From Gymnothorax reevesii (Eukaryota; Chordata; Actinopteri; Anguilliformes; Muraenidae): 64,000 bases of DNA. Of this stretch, positions 32,383 through 43,268 are shown piece after piece. A model generated the notes under the pieces. It was not told the origin of the DNA, did no database searches, and worked only from the letters and a program-made list of their open reading frames with translations. Each line of letters begins with the position of its first letter. Within the stretch, counting starts at the first letter, position 1. The translations under genes and the position numbers were made by a program. The DNA is taken from NCBI GenBank assembly GCA_029721435.1, contig CM056582.1:35484611-35548610 (forward strand), read 5' to 3'.

Positions 32383-33519
32383 CTCTGCTCACTGGGTCTC
32401 TGTAATTCCTTCACCCCCTTTATCCTGCTCACTGGTTCTCTGTAATTCCTTGGCCCCCTTTATCTCTGCTCAATGGGTCTCTGTAATTCCTTGAACCCGT
32501 ATAACCCTGCTGATTGGGTCTCTGTAATTCCTTCACCCCCTTTATCCCTGCTCACTGGGTCTCTGTAATTCCTTGGCCCCTTTTATCCCCGCTCACAGAC
32601 TCTCTGTAATTCCTTGGCCCCCTTTATCCCTGCTCACTGGGTCGCTGTAATTCCTTAGCACCCTTTATCCCTGCTGACTGGGTCTCTTTAATTTCTTTAT
32701 CCCTGCTCACTGGGTCTCTGAAATTCCTTGACCCCCTTTATCCCTGCTCACTGGCTCTCTGTAATTCCTTGGCCCCCTATATGCCTGCTCACTGGATTGC
32801 TGTAATTCCTTGGCCCCCTTTATCCCTGCTGACTGGGTCTCTGTAATTTCTTTATCCCTGCTCACTGGGTCTCTGAAATTCCTTGACCCCCTTTATCCCT
32901 GCTCACTGGCTCTCTGTAATTCCTTGCCCCCCTTTATCCCTGCTCAATGTGTCTCTGTAATTCCTTGGCCCCTTTATCCCTGCTCACTGGGTCTCTGTAA
33001 TTCATTGGCCCCCTTTATCCCTGCTGACTGGGTCTCTGTAATTTCTTGCCCCTTTTATCCCTGCTCACTGAGTCTCTGTAATTCTTTTACCCCCTTCATC
33101 CCTGCTGACTGGGTCTCTGTAATTCCTTGACCACCTTTATCCCTGCTGATTCGGTCTCTGTAATTCCTTGACCCCCTTTATCTCTGCTCACTGGATGTCT
33201 GTAATGCCTTGGCCCCCTTTATCCCCTGCTCACTGGGTGTCTAATTCCTTGACCCCCTTATCCCACCACACTGGGTCTCCGTAATTCCTTCGCCCCCTTT
33301 ATCCCTGCTCACTGGCTGTCTGTAATTCCTTGGCCCCCTTTATCCCTGCTCGCCGGGTCTCTCATCCCTTGGCCCACTTTATCCCACCTCACTGGGTCTC
33401 TGTAATTCCTTGGCCCCCTTTATCCCTGCTCCCTGGGTCTCTGTAATTCCTTGACCCCCTTTATCCCTGCTCACTGGCTGTCTATAATGCCTTGGCCCCC
33501 TTTATACCAGCTCACTGGC
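32383..33519. repeat. Second 41-bp minisatellite, about 28 units
   Basis: Unit: CCTTGGCCCCCTTTATCCCT then gctcactgggtctctgtaatt, 41 bp. It is unrelated in sequence to the first 41-bp array. The last unit (ttataccagctcactggctc) runs directly into the acceptor of exon h, so the splice site's pyrimidine stretch looks like a modified repeat unit. Confidence 0.93.
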
Positions 33520-33531
33520 TCTCTGCTGTAG

Positions 33532-33620
33532 GTGGTACGCGCTGGATGCCGAGACTCGGGATCTGGTTGCCATCCACACGGACGGAAATGAACAGCTGTC
33601 TGTAATACGCTACTCTTTAG
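33532..33620 (+). CDS. eml4: EML4-like gene, exon h
   Basis: Begins with G completing Lys, then WYALDAETRDLVAIHTDGNE and QLSVIRYSL; ends with the first base of an Asp codon (phase 1). Acceptor ctgtag ends at 33531, donor gtgagt starts at 33621. WD-type blade; HTDGNEQLSV is conserved across EML1-4. Confidence 0.94.
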
Positions 33621-33876
33621 GTGAGTGCACAAAGCCATTGCTGGATCAAGCTGTATCTCTGCCGCTAGCATGTCCATGTTCTTCTGCCAGTGACCTGCTG
33701 ACGGTAGGACTATCAGTCCACCAAAATATCACAAATCACAGCAACAGTGGTTTGCTAGATGAAATCAGGCAGCCCTCAGGCATGAGTGGGCAAAACCCTC
33801 ATCTTTTAATGCATCAAACACCTTCCATTTAGGTGCCTGATTAGCCATTAACAAATGAGTACTTTGATTTCTAATA
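33621..33876. other. Intron, unassigned
   Basis: Start of intron h-i before the Tc1 fragment. Nothing is recognised in it. Confidence 0.35.
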
Positions 33877-34604
33877 TACTCAGCAACAAAAATTTAGCTA
33901 CACCCAAATTTTAATTATTGAAAAAAAGAAAATATAATGAAATGGAGAATTATATAGCCTTCCTTCCTAAACAGAATGTACCGTACCATCGCACCAGGTT
34001 ACATTGAATCCTGGTCACATGTTCATTTACGCGTGCTTTTCGCATGAATTTGTACGATTCCTGGCCCACGTGAATCCTGTCGCTCAAATCCTGGTTGACA
34101 TGTAAGGGATGCTCTTTGTTGAATGAAAAACAATGGAGAGCAGGATATCAAAATTATGGTGCGTAGGAATGTGTGAAAACGCCAGACATGAAGCCAGTGG
34201 CATGTTAAGGGCAGGAATGAGCTTGTGACATGTTGGGAAGTACTTTAAGGTCCACCACTGGACCATTTCACGTCTTCAGACACGTGTGGCACAGACTGGG
34301 ACCATCGAAGACCAACCTAGCAGCGATACAGCACATATGACAACTTCACATGAGGATCGCTTCATCGTGACGTCATGATGTAACCGAATGGCATGCAATT
34401 CAGCTGGCCGAGGGGCATTACACTTGCTCCTGAGGGATAGAAACAGTCTTGTGGGAAACTGATTGGCCTGCCTCTATGCACTCTGAGTGACATTTACTCA
34501 TCTCACCGATTTGAGTTGCTTCTGTATCCGGCATTAATGGATGTCTAAATTTTCCCAGTAATTGTCAAGATAAATAAGAACGCATACCTTGGCTATTGAG
34601 CATT
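33877..34604 (+). mobile_element. Truncated, decayed Tc1 element of the D family
   Basis: Left end TACTCAGCAACAAAAATTT (same family as 47495-49004) after TA. Near 34263-34360 the translation reads HFTSSDTCGTDWDHRRPT in one frame and TISRLQTRVAQTGTIED-like pieces across frames, the N-terminal domain of a Tc1 transposase. The right end is missing; the next element (C2) starts at 34607. Confidence 0.65.
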
Positions 34605-34606
34605 TA

Positions 34607-36207
34607 CAGCGCCCTCTATAATTATTGGCACCCCTGGTTAAGATGTGTTTAGCTTCTAATAAATTCAGTTTTGTTCTGAATAATATAGGACCACAATGAA
34701 AAAAGAGAAAAATCCAACCTTTAAATGCAAGTGCATTTATTCAGTGGGAAAAAAATCCCTAATTAAGAAATAACTCTTTTACATCAAATCATGTGTGCCA
34801 CAATTATTAGCACCCCTGATGTTAATACTTTGTGCAACCCCCTTTTGCCAACAAAACAGCACCTAATCTTCTCCTATAATGTTTCACAAGATGGGAAAAT
34901 ACAGAAAGTGGGATCTTCAACCATTCCTCTTTGCAAAAAAACATCTAGTGACCTGGGTCCTCTCCTCTACACTCTCCTCTTCAGCTCACTCCACAGGTTT
35001 TCAATGGGGTTGAGGTCTGGGGACTGAGGTGGCCATGGAAGGAGCTTGATTCTGTCTGGTGAACCATTTCTGTGTAGATTTGGCCACATGTTTAGGGTCA
35101 TTATCTTGCTGAAAGACCCAGTGACAACCCATCTTCAGCTTTTGGGCAGAGGCCACCAGATTTTGATTTAAAATGTCCTGGTATTTCAAAGCGTTCATGA
35201 TGCCATGCACCCTAACAAGGTTCTCAGGGCCTCTGGAAGAGAAACAGGCCCACAGCATCACCGATCCTCCCCCATACTTCACAGTGGGCATGAGGTGCTT
35301 TTCTGCATACTCATCCTTTGTGTTCTACCAGACCCACTTAGAGTGTTTGTTGCCAAAAAGCTCTATCATGGTCTCATCTGACCAAAGCACACGGTCCCAG
35401 TTGAAGTCCCAGCGCCGCTTAGCGAACTCTACACGTTTGCTTTATGATTGTGAGTGAGAAAAGGTTTTTTCCGTTAATGCCTCCCAAACAGCTTGTTGGC
35501 ATATTGATAGCGCCTGATGGTTGTTTTGGAGACTTTGTGACCCCAAGATGCTACCATTGGTTGCAATTCTTTAACAGTGAGCTTTGGAGAAAATTTTATT
35601 TCTCTTACCATCCTCCTCACTGTGCGTGGCGGCAAAATAACCTTGCGTCCTCATCCAGGCTTGTTTACCACCGTTCCAGTTGTTTTAAACTTCTTAATGA
35701 TTCCTCTGACAGTGGATATGGGCAGGTGCAGGCGAGTGGCTATTTTCTTGTGGCCATTGCCTGACTTGTGAAGGTCGACACACATCTCCCTTACTTGAAT
35801 GGTGTGCTCCTTTGTCTTTCCCATTTTTGAAGAGTGGATAACAGAATTGGCCTCTGTGTCACATCATATTTGTACCCCAGGGGAACAGGAAGTGAATTAC
35901 TAATTCACTAATTACTAAATGTTCCTAGATACTCTGATCAACTTTGTAAACTACTGTAGAAATGACAGATATACTTCAATTACATTTATTTCCGAGGAAT
36001 TGTTAGGGGTGCCAATAATTGTGGAACAGGTGATTTTATGAAAAATAATAATTTTTTAGTCAGAGATATTTTTTTCCCCTTAAAATTCACTTGAGTTGAA
36101 GGTTACATTTTTCTACAATTTTCAGTGCGAGAGTATGCTTCTCTTCTCTTATTTTAAGGCTTTTAACACATCTTAACCAGGGGTGCCAATAATAATGGAG
36201 GGCGCTG
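34607..36207 (-). mobile_element. Full-length Tc1-like transposon C2
   Basis: 1601 bp, same family as C1 but in the opposite orientation; ends CAGCGCCCTC.. and ..GAGGGCGCTG with TA on both sides. Confidence 0.92.
34822..35824 (-). pseudogene. Tc1 transposase of C2, frameshifted
   Basis: The - strand start codon is at 35824-35822 and the homologous terminal stop at 34824-34822. The span is 1003 bases, so at least one net 1-base indel breaks the frame. Conserved pieces: [39 protein letters not shown]. Inactive. Confidence 0.85.
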
Positions 36208-37365
36208 TATATCAGCTGTTGCTAAACTTTAGTTATGAGTGTACTAAATGCTCATGATATGTCATAGATTTGCATACATTTTTTGCTAAATTTATCGTAA
36301 GAAAATTTATTTGAAAATCGTGGTGCCTTTAATGCTGGATCAATGCTCTTATCCACTTTATTTCCTGAACATTCGATCTCCCAGGATTTATAGTGGTTCA
36401 ATGGACTCGGCAGTCTCCTACTTCCTGTCAAGCTGTTGCTTACATCAGTTTTCATTGAACCGAGTAATCGCTTGCGGCTAGCGTCAGGGGGACAGTGGGA
36501 TGTGTGCATACACATACATATAGTGTATATTCAAATGTAGAGGCTAGCTAATCTGTTTTTCATTCGGCAAAAACATTCTTTAGCTTGATGAAGACATGAT
36601 ATTTATCTGGTTGGCTACACACGTTCCTACAGCCAAAGCAAAACAAAAGGCGTGAAAGACGGCAAATTGCAGGACAGGAGGTGATTAAAAAAAAGTCAAT
36701 TGATGAGCACAAACAAATAGATTGCAATCTGTTCCCCCATGCTTCCTATTCGTTCGTGCTCGTCAATCGACTTATTGTAACTTTCAAGATGGAGGCGACT
36801 GGAAACTAGCTCAAGGTATTGTTTGCATAAATAGTCTTTTTTTAATAAACTACCAGTGCATTTTCAAAGTTCTCAGTGCCTCATTTTAAATGTCAGGGCC
36901 CTCAGAATTCTACTGATGATGTGTGCCGCTACTTTGAGCCTTGTTAACGATGAAAAACATAGCAATTTCTTTGCATGGCAACGCTACGCCTGATTCACTA
37001 CCATTGTAAGCCTGCTGGGAGCTTCAGCTAAAAAGCTATACATTTTGAAATGTTGCATTCGTACGGAGGTGGGGTATTTGGCAAAGGTTAGTACTCGTTA
37101 TCATGTTTCAATACACGCCAAGTCAATTTCACACCGGAATTCTCCTTTAACAGCCACACCATTAGTCAGTGATCATATTGTTGATTTGTGATAAGCTAAC
37201 CAACCAATAGCCATAGCAAACAGTGATTTGATGACTGCTTTTGCTGAAGCAGTGCTGTGTTATTCGTGCATGCGTGTGTGAGCATGTGCGTGTGTGTATG
37301 TGAGTGTGTTTTCACTAAGCAGCCTTCTGTCTTATCAATGACCTAACCCTCTCCTCTGGCCTCAG
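36208..37365. repeat. Intron with a repeat-like stretch ending at TTAA
   Basis: The stretch ending gtgaaattg-type sequence (caatttcacaccggaattct) then cctttaa at 37137-37150 resembles the end of a common fish repeat that targets TTAA. I do not see a matching left end. A gt-rich run lies at 37270-37310. Confidence 0.35.
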
Positions 37366-37463
37366 ATGGCACGCTGCTGGCGGTGGGATCACATGACAAC
37401 TTCATTTACCTGTACAGTGTGTCTGATAAAGGCAAGAAATACAGCAGATATGGGAAATGCACT
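37366..37463 (+). CDS. eml4: EML4-like gene, exon i
   Basis: Completes Asp, then GTLLAVGSHDNFIYLYSVSD and KGKKYSRYGKCT. Acceptor ctcag ends at 37365; donor gtgagt starts at 37464; ends phase 0. WD blade; AVGSHDNFIYLY and KYSRYGKC fit EML4. Confidence 0.94.
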
Positions 37464-38261
37464 GTGAGTTATATTCTACATATACATTGCCCTGTGACAA
37501 AATATGTATTACAGCTTCAAACTGCATGTTCAGTGTGTCTCTACGCCTTTGTGGTTATCTGCCATATTTTATTCTGGATCCTGTAAATATCTACATGTCT
37601 TTAGATACATATAGAAGAAAAAAAAACTTAGTCTCTATGTTTTATGGTATTTTTTAAATTCCCTGTCAAATGTTTGGGTAGAAAGAAAGATGACTCGTGT
37701 AACCTCCTGATACTATAAGCAATAAAATGTGCTTAACACAGAAATATATAGTTCAAAATGCTTCTTTTTTTGGTGAGGCTGCATTAATGAACAATAGATT
37801 CACTGTTTTGCTGCAGAGAGGAAAGTATTACCTGTTTAGGATTAGAAGCTTGTTCTTGAAAACTTGAGAAGAAGAACTGGCTTGAGTGGATTTTACTTGA
37901 GCTTGGTCCCCGTTCAGGACCCTGATTAGGATTGGAAGCGTATTTGAATGTACAAAATCATAATAAAATCTTCTTAGAGAAAAGGCGGTCTTTAAAGTAC
38001 TATTTGCATTAGAGGAAGGCAAAGAACTTTCATTTATGAACATATGACTAATCTTAGTACAAATGCAATTATAGGATCCAGTGCTTGCACATAAAGCCGA
38101 AGGCTTAAATATCCATCACGCAGTAATTTGGAAACAACCGGTTCAGCCAGCCGGGGACAGACGCATGAGGCCCTAACCAATCACAAAACTCATACTCCGA
38201 ATAGGCACACTAGCGCTGCATTATCAGGAGACACTAAAGGAATTTACACAAGGTTTCTGAT
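37464..38261. other. Intron, unassigned
   Basis: No gene or repeat recognised. Confidence 0.4.
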
Positions 38262-38644
38262 ACCCTGATGACAGCGCGACTCATGACTGCGCGACTAACG
38301 ACAGCGTGACTCATGGCAGCATGACTCATGACCGCGCAACTCATGGCAGCGCGACTCATGACAGCGCGACTCATGATTGCGCGACTAACGACAGCGCGAC
38401 TCATGGCAGCGTGACTCATGGCTGCGCGACTCATGGCAGCGCGACTAATGATAGCGCGACTCATGACAGCACGACTCATGACAGCGCGACTTATGACAGA
38501 GCGACGCATGACAGCACAACTCATGATAGCACGAGTCATGGCAGCGCGACTCATGGCAGCGCGACTAACAACAGCGCGACTCATGGCAGCACGACTTATG
38601 ACAGCGCGACTCATGGCAGCGCGACTCATGGCAGCACGACTATT
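38262..38644. repeat. 15-bp tandem array, about 25 units
   Basis: Unit CATGACAGCGCGACT with cat-ggc and act-aac variants. Because 15 is a multiple of three, long frames stay open on both strands with five-residue periodicity; there is no sign these are translated. Confidence 0.93.
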
Positions 38645-39093
38645 TTTGTTGGTCTCCAGATCTTCGTTTTAAATGGACAGTTTTTTCATTGCATTATAAT
38701 CTCAAAGTCTGTTCAGTAATTATGAATCTTATTGTCTGTTCCATAATTAAGAATCTTGTCATTTTGGAAATACTTTCCCGTCTTTCACAGTCACTTAGGT
38801 TGTGTGCTCAGTATTGCGATACAGTGGCTCAAGGGAGTGAAAATGTTGTGTTAATTCTGTAAATTACATTATCTATTATTCTGATATGCATTTTTATATA
38901 CATATGACCTCTAATGCATTATTTGTTTAGAAAAGAAAATGCATGAGAGGTCATATTTGTGCAGTGTTGGTTGTTACATATTTGCTGTTATAATACACCC
39001 ACTAGCATGTTTGTGCCCATGTTTATCCAAAATCCTCTGACTTTTGGCTCTCTGTCTCTCTTCCCCCCGTCTGTCTGTCTGTCACTTCTGCAG
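38645..39093. other. Intron, unassigned
   Basis: Ordinary intron end with pyrimidine tract ctgtctgtctgtcacttctg and acceptor cag. Confidence 0.45.
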
Positions 39094-39181
39094 GGACATT
39101 CCAGCTACATCACACATCTGGACTGGTCACATGACGGCGGCTTCATCATGTCTAACTCAGGCGACTATGAAATCCTGTATT
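39094..39181 (+). CDS. eml4: EML4-like gene, exon j
   Basis: 29 codons plus one base: GHSSYITHLDWSHDGGFIMS then NSGDYEILY and T of a Trp codon. Acceptor gcag ends at 39093; donor gtaagt starts at 39182; phase 1. WD blade with the EML-invariant SNSGDYEILYW. Confidence 0.95.
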
Positions 39182-40597
39182 GTAAGTATGGAGCACAGCT
39201 CTGATGGCAGCACTGACAGACACTGTCCACTGTGACTTGAGACGGATTTAATGAAACCCTAAATTACTGAGCCATGTGTCTCCCTGCCTGGCCACATGTT
39301 TAATGAGTCCTGCCTACACTCTGGCAGTATCTTTACTGACTGGGCCAATGCAGCTACATTATGTCAAACGATTGCATGGACAGGAAAACAATGTTTTATT
39401 TAACCTGCCAGCTATCAGTTGACCATTATGAAATGACTGGCTGTGCATTATTAAAGCCATAAAAATGCTCCATCATTGCAGAGAATAAGGCATGATTAAT
39501 TTACCGGGAAATGAGACAGTTGGAAAGTGAACCTTTCCATCAGTATCCGAACTATTATCCATAATATTATTGTCAAGTTAGGACAAAAAAACTTAAGCAC
39601 AAACAGCTTACTGCTCATTGATGCTGATGCTATTCATCGGCACGCATTGTTGCTTTTTGAATCACTAAGCTTCTTAAAGGGTCTATGTCAGCTGGGACAC
39701 GTGTGTAATGGGATCCAGTCGATAAAGATTTATATACAAATGCAGCGTAATATCAAAGGAGCAGGAATACAAACCCCAAACTTATTTGAAAGTGTATGAA
39801 ACTTACTTTCATCACTGTTTTAAAGACAGAAGATGGCCTGCGAACACAGAGTCACTAGAGAAGCCGCATTTTATCTTTTAACCCACAAAGAATAAATGAT
39901 ACCATCACTCTGTATTTCTTTGGGCAAAAACATATGGAAAGCGTAAGGTATACTTTTTCAATATCGTTGGTGAATTTTGTTGGTGTTTCAATCTGTTTGC
40001 ATCGGATTCTTCCTTGAGAAGTTTACGCGTGTACCCCAGCTGACATAGTCCGTGTGAATAGAAGTTTTCTGCCACCTGCATATGGCGTGCTGTAGTTCTT
40101 TTAGTTTTGGTATCCATGTCTTTTCTCCCTCACTTACTGTCTAATCCTTTTTTTTCACATTCTTTGCAGTTGTTGGCAATATCTTGTTTTTCAGCTACAG
40201 TTTCAAATTTTATTGTGCCTACAAATTTCAAGCAGATGGAAAAATGAAATTTAAATGTAATCTAAATCTTAAATCAATCAAAGTCACCACCTGTGATAAC
40301 TTCGCAGCAGATTCATTTAATTTCTTTATTTTTACATTTTTTATGTGGCAGCATCGAGCAAAACTTGACATTTCAGGACACTTAGAGTTTTATTACTTTT
40401 TGCTTTCGTTTGTTGTATACACCTATAAAGTATTTGATGTCAAAAAAAAAATGAATTCACCCAATAGTTTCAATGTAATCGTGTAAGAAGTAAATTGCTG
40501 TTGCAGATCTAGTTAAAAGTGCCAAACTTTTACGGCCATCATATCAAAGTATCGTGAAATGTCCATTTTTGCTTGATGCGGTCACACATGACTTCAC
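39182..40597. other. Intron, unassigned
   Basis: No gene or clear repeat. 39900-40100 has an open frame on the - strand of about 70 codons without recognisable motifs. Confidence 0.35.
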
Positions 40598-40778
40598 ATG
40601 GTTTGGATGCTTTACACCTTCCACTACACCCTGGGACATGCTGAACTTCATATGGTGTAGATGATGTACATCTTCCACTACACCCTGGGACATGCTGAAC
40701 TTCATATGGTTCAGATGATTTACACTGTCTGCTACACCTGGGACATGCTGAACTTCATATGGTTCGTGTGGTTTACAC

Positions 40779-40981
40779 CAGGGGTCCCCAATCTTTCCCA
40801 GAAAGGGCCTGTGTGGGTGCAGGCTTTCATTGCAACCAAGCAGCTACACACCTGATGTTACTAATCAAGCTTATTAGCAAAGAGTCCAGGGTTGATTAGT
40901 GGTGTCAGGTGTGTAAGTGCTTGGTTGCAATGAAAGCCTGCACCCACACTGGCCCTTTCTGGGAAAGATTGGGGACCCCTG
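40779..40981. mobile_element. hAT-like MITE copy 1
   Basis: Palindromic, CAGGGGTCCCC...GGGGACCCCTG, with an exact 8-bp duplication GTTTACAC on both sides (40771-40778, 40982-40989), consistent with hAT-type insertion. Confidence 0.88.
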
Positions 40982-41367
40982 GTTTACACTTTCCACTACA
41001 CCCTGGGACTTGCTGAACTTCATATGGTTCGGATGGTTTACACCTTCCGCTACACCCTGAGACATGCTGAAGTTCATATGGTTCGGATGGTTTACACCTT
41101 ACACTACACCCTGGGACATGCTGAACTTCATATGGTTCAGATGGTGTACACCTTCCACTACACCCTGGGACATGCTGAAGTTCGTATTATTTGGATGGTT
41201 TACACCTTCCACTGCACCCTGGGACATGCTTAACTTCAGATGGTTTGGATGGTGTACACCTTCCACTACTCCCTGGTACATACTGAACTTCATATGGTTC
41301 AGATGGTGTACACCTTCCACTGCACCCTGGGACATACTGAACTTCATATGGTTCAGATGGTTTACAC

Positions 41368-41571
41368 CAGGGGTCCCCAATCTTTCCCAGAAAGGGCCTG
41401 TGTGGGTGCAGGCTTTTATTGTAACCAAGCAGCTACACACCTGATGTTACTAATCAAGCTTATTAGCAAAGTCTCCAGGGGTTGATTAATGGTGTCATGT
41501 GTGTAAGTACTTTGTTGCAATGAAAGCCTGCACCCACACTGGCCCTTTCTGGGAAAGATTAGGGACCCCTG
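41368..41571. mobile_element. hAT-like MITE copy 2
   Basis: Same family as copy 1 and at the same place in the 54-bp unit; the right flank is gtttagtc. It shares internal variants with copy 3 (ttttattgtaacc, taatggtgtcatgtgtgtaa) that copy 1 lacks. Confidence 0.88.
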
Positions 41572-41633
41572 GTTTAGTCCTTCCACTACACCCAGGGACA
41601 TGCTGAACGTCATATGGTTCAGATGGTTTACAC

Positions 41634-41837
41634 CAGGGGTCCCCAATCTTTCCCAGAAAGGGCCTGTGTGGGTGCAGGCTTTTATTGTAACCGAGCAGCT
41701 ACACACCTGATGTTACTAATCAAACTTATTAGCAAAGTCTCCAGGGGTTGATTAATGGTGTCATGTGTGTAAGTACTTTGTTGCAATGAAAGCCTGCACC
41801 CACACTGGCCCTTTCTGGGAAAGATTGGGGACCCCTG
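41634..41837. mobile_element. hAT-like MITE copy 3
   Basis: Nearly identical to copy 2 with flanking array sequence also shared, so copies 2 and 3 look like a duplicated segment of about 266 bp. Confidence 0.88.
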
Positions 41838-42237
41838 GTTTACTCCTTCCACTACACCCAGGGACATGCTGAACTTCATATGGTTCGGATGGTTTACACC
41901 TTCCACCCTTAGACATGCAGAACTTTTCTGGATTGTTTCCTCTTGATTTTCTGTTCAATTTGCACCAGTCTAGGCTGATTTTATATCCTTGGCCAAGGTT
42001 AAACAAGGTTTCTTGTTTATTTTTCATTACAAAATTTTCCAAATTTAAGGTCATCATCCAGTGAATAACTGATTCCTTTAAATGTCTCATTATTTATATC
42101 TTACTTAATTTCAGTAATATGAGGGACAAAACATAAGTAAGCTGTTCAAAGGCATTTCATCACTTTGACAGGAGGTTAAAAATCAAGTCCTGCTCTGTGC
42201 TGCTTCTTCACTGGTCTCTCTCGATCGCTCCACACAG

Positions 42238-42336
42238 GGGACATTTCAAACGGCTGCAAACAGATGAAGAATCGCTCTGAGTTTAAGGACACTGACTGGG
42301 CCACCTACACCTGTGTACTGGGATTCCACGTCTTCG
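42238..42336 (+). CDS. eml4: EML4-like gene, exon k (last exon in window)
   Basis: Completes Trp (T|GG), then DISNGCKQMKNRSEFKDTDW and ATYTCVLGFHVF, ending with the first base of a Gly codon (phase 1). Acceptor acag ends at 42237; donor gtgaga starts at 42337. DI-NGCK...NRS..KD-DW matches EML4. The family's next exon should begin with a VWP.GSDGTDIN-type segment; I could not find it anywhere downstream in the window. Confidence 0.94.
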
Positions 42337-42631
42337 GTGAGATACTGCTGTTGAGCTTAACAGACAATGGATAACAGACAATTAAAGAAACATCTATTTT
42401 CAACTATTTTCTTATTACACAAGACCTGAATTTGTATTATTGAATGATTACTTTTATAGACTGCATCACTGATTTAAATTTTACCAGAATCTACAGTAAA
42501 TTCAACGTGATGGAGTAGTTATATCAAGCCAGACTTGTGTGTTAATATATGCGCACTTTCTTGTATGTGTGTGCACCTTTGTGTATGTCAGGTATGTAGG
42601 TACCACAGCTTAAATTAAATGCTCATTATTG

Positions 42632-43268
42632 GTGCTTTGAGATATTAGTACTGCCTTCGATACAGTTGATCGTCATCATGATTGATAGGCTGAAAAATTG
42701 GGCTGGGCTCTCTGGGACTGTTCTTAAATGGATCTCCGTATATGTCAAACAGAAAATTTTTGGTTTCCCTCCGTGAACATGTATCCTCGACTATACTGCT
42801 TACTTCAGGTTTACCTCGAGGCTCCATACTTGGGCCTATATTGTTTTGTATTGATATGTTACCTCTGGGTTCTATTATTCATCAGCATTAAATAGCTTTT
42901 CACTGTTATGCTGATGACACGCAGTTGTATATTGCAGTAAAATCCACTGATTTCAGCAATATGTTGGTGTTGCATGACTGTTTAACTGATGTTCTAAATT
43001 GGTTGGCTCATAATTTTTTGCAGTTAATCTCAAATTTACCCCAAGTCATTATACTTGGTCCAAAGTTTGTGTCGGATAAAATCCAATCATCTCCTGGACC
43101 TCTTGCTTTAAATATTAGGCCCTCTTCCTGAAATCTCGGTGTGATATTTGATACTGAACTCAAATTTGAGCTCCATGTAAAGAAGCTTGTACAGCCATGC
43201 TACTTGCAACTCCTTTACAAAGCTAAACTTAGGTCTAGTCTGTCATTTGAAGATACCGAAAAAATTAT
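42632..43268 (+). mobile_element. L2-type LINE, segment 1 (reverse transcriptase region)
   Basis: Translated pieces in shifting frames: STAFDTVDHH near 42647, WAGLSGTVLKWIS, a GVPQGS-like region near 42815, CYADDTQLY near 42905-42935, and LNWLAHNFLQ, the usual L2 order. Many stops. It ends at the 8-bp target (aaaattat) of the large insertion; the reading resumes at 52204. Confidence 0.8.

Larger units (their letters stand above)
40598..41925. repeat. 54-bp tandem array interrupted by three MITE copies
   Basis: Unit of 54 bp: TTCATATGGTTCAGATGGTT then tacaccttccactacaccct and gggacatgctgaac. Units vary by a few bases. Three 203-204 bp MITE copies interrupt it, all at the same point in the unit. 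Confidence 0.92.

Noticed and set aside
36208..37150. A complete TTAA-type element before exon i
   Set aside because: Only a right end is recognisable; no left end found.
38234..38719. Ser/Ala/Met-rich or Thr/His-rich repeat protein on either strand
   Set aside because: 15-bp repeat translation artefact on both strands.
40661..41485. Frames reading MLNFIWF or GHAELHMVQMVYT repeats
   Set aside because: 54-bp satellite, a multiple of three, with MITEs interrupting the frames.
199..42336. Assignment of the host gene to EML1, EML2 or EML3
   Set aside because: Several exons (QMRNGTLLTGGGKD, PEREIEVPEQYGTIRA, HPFKDLFLTCAQDRQVCLW, GTFNDGFQ) agree better with my recollection of EML4; EML3 was my first idea because of the PGKG linker and NGCK region. 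A proper tree would settle it.
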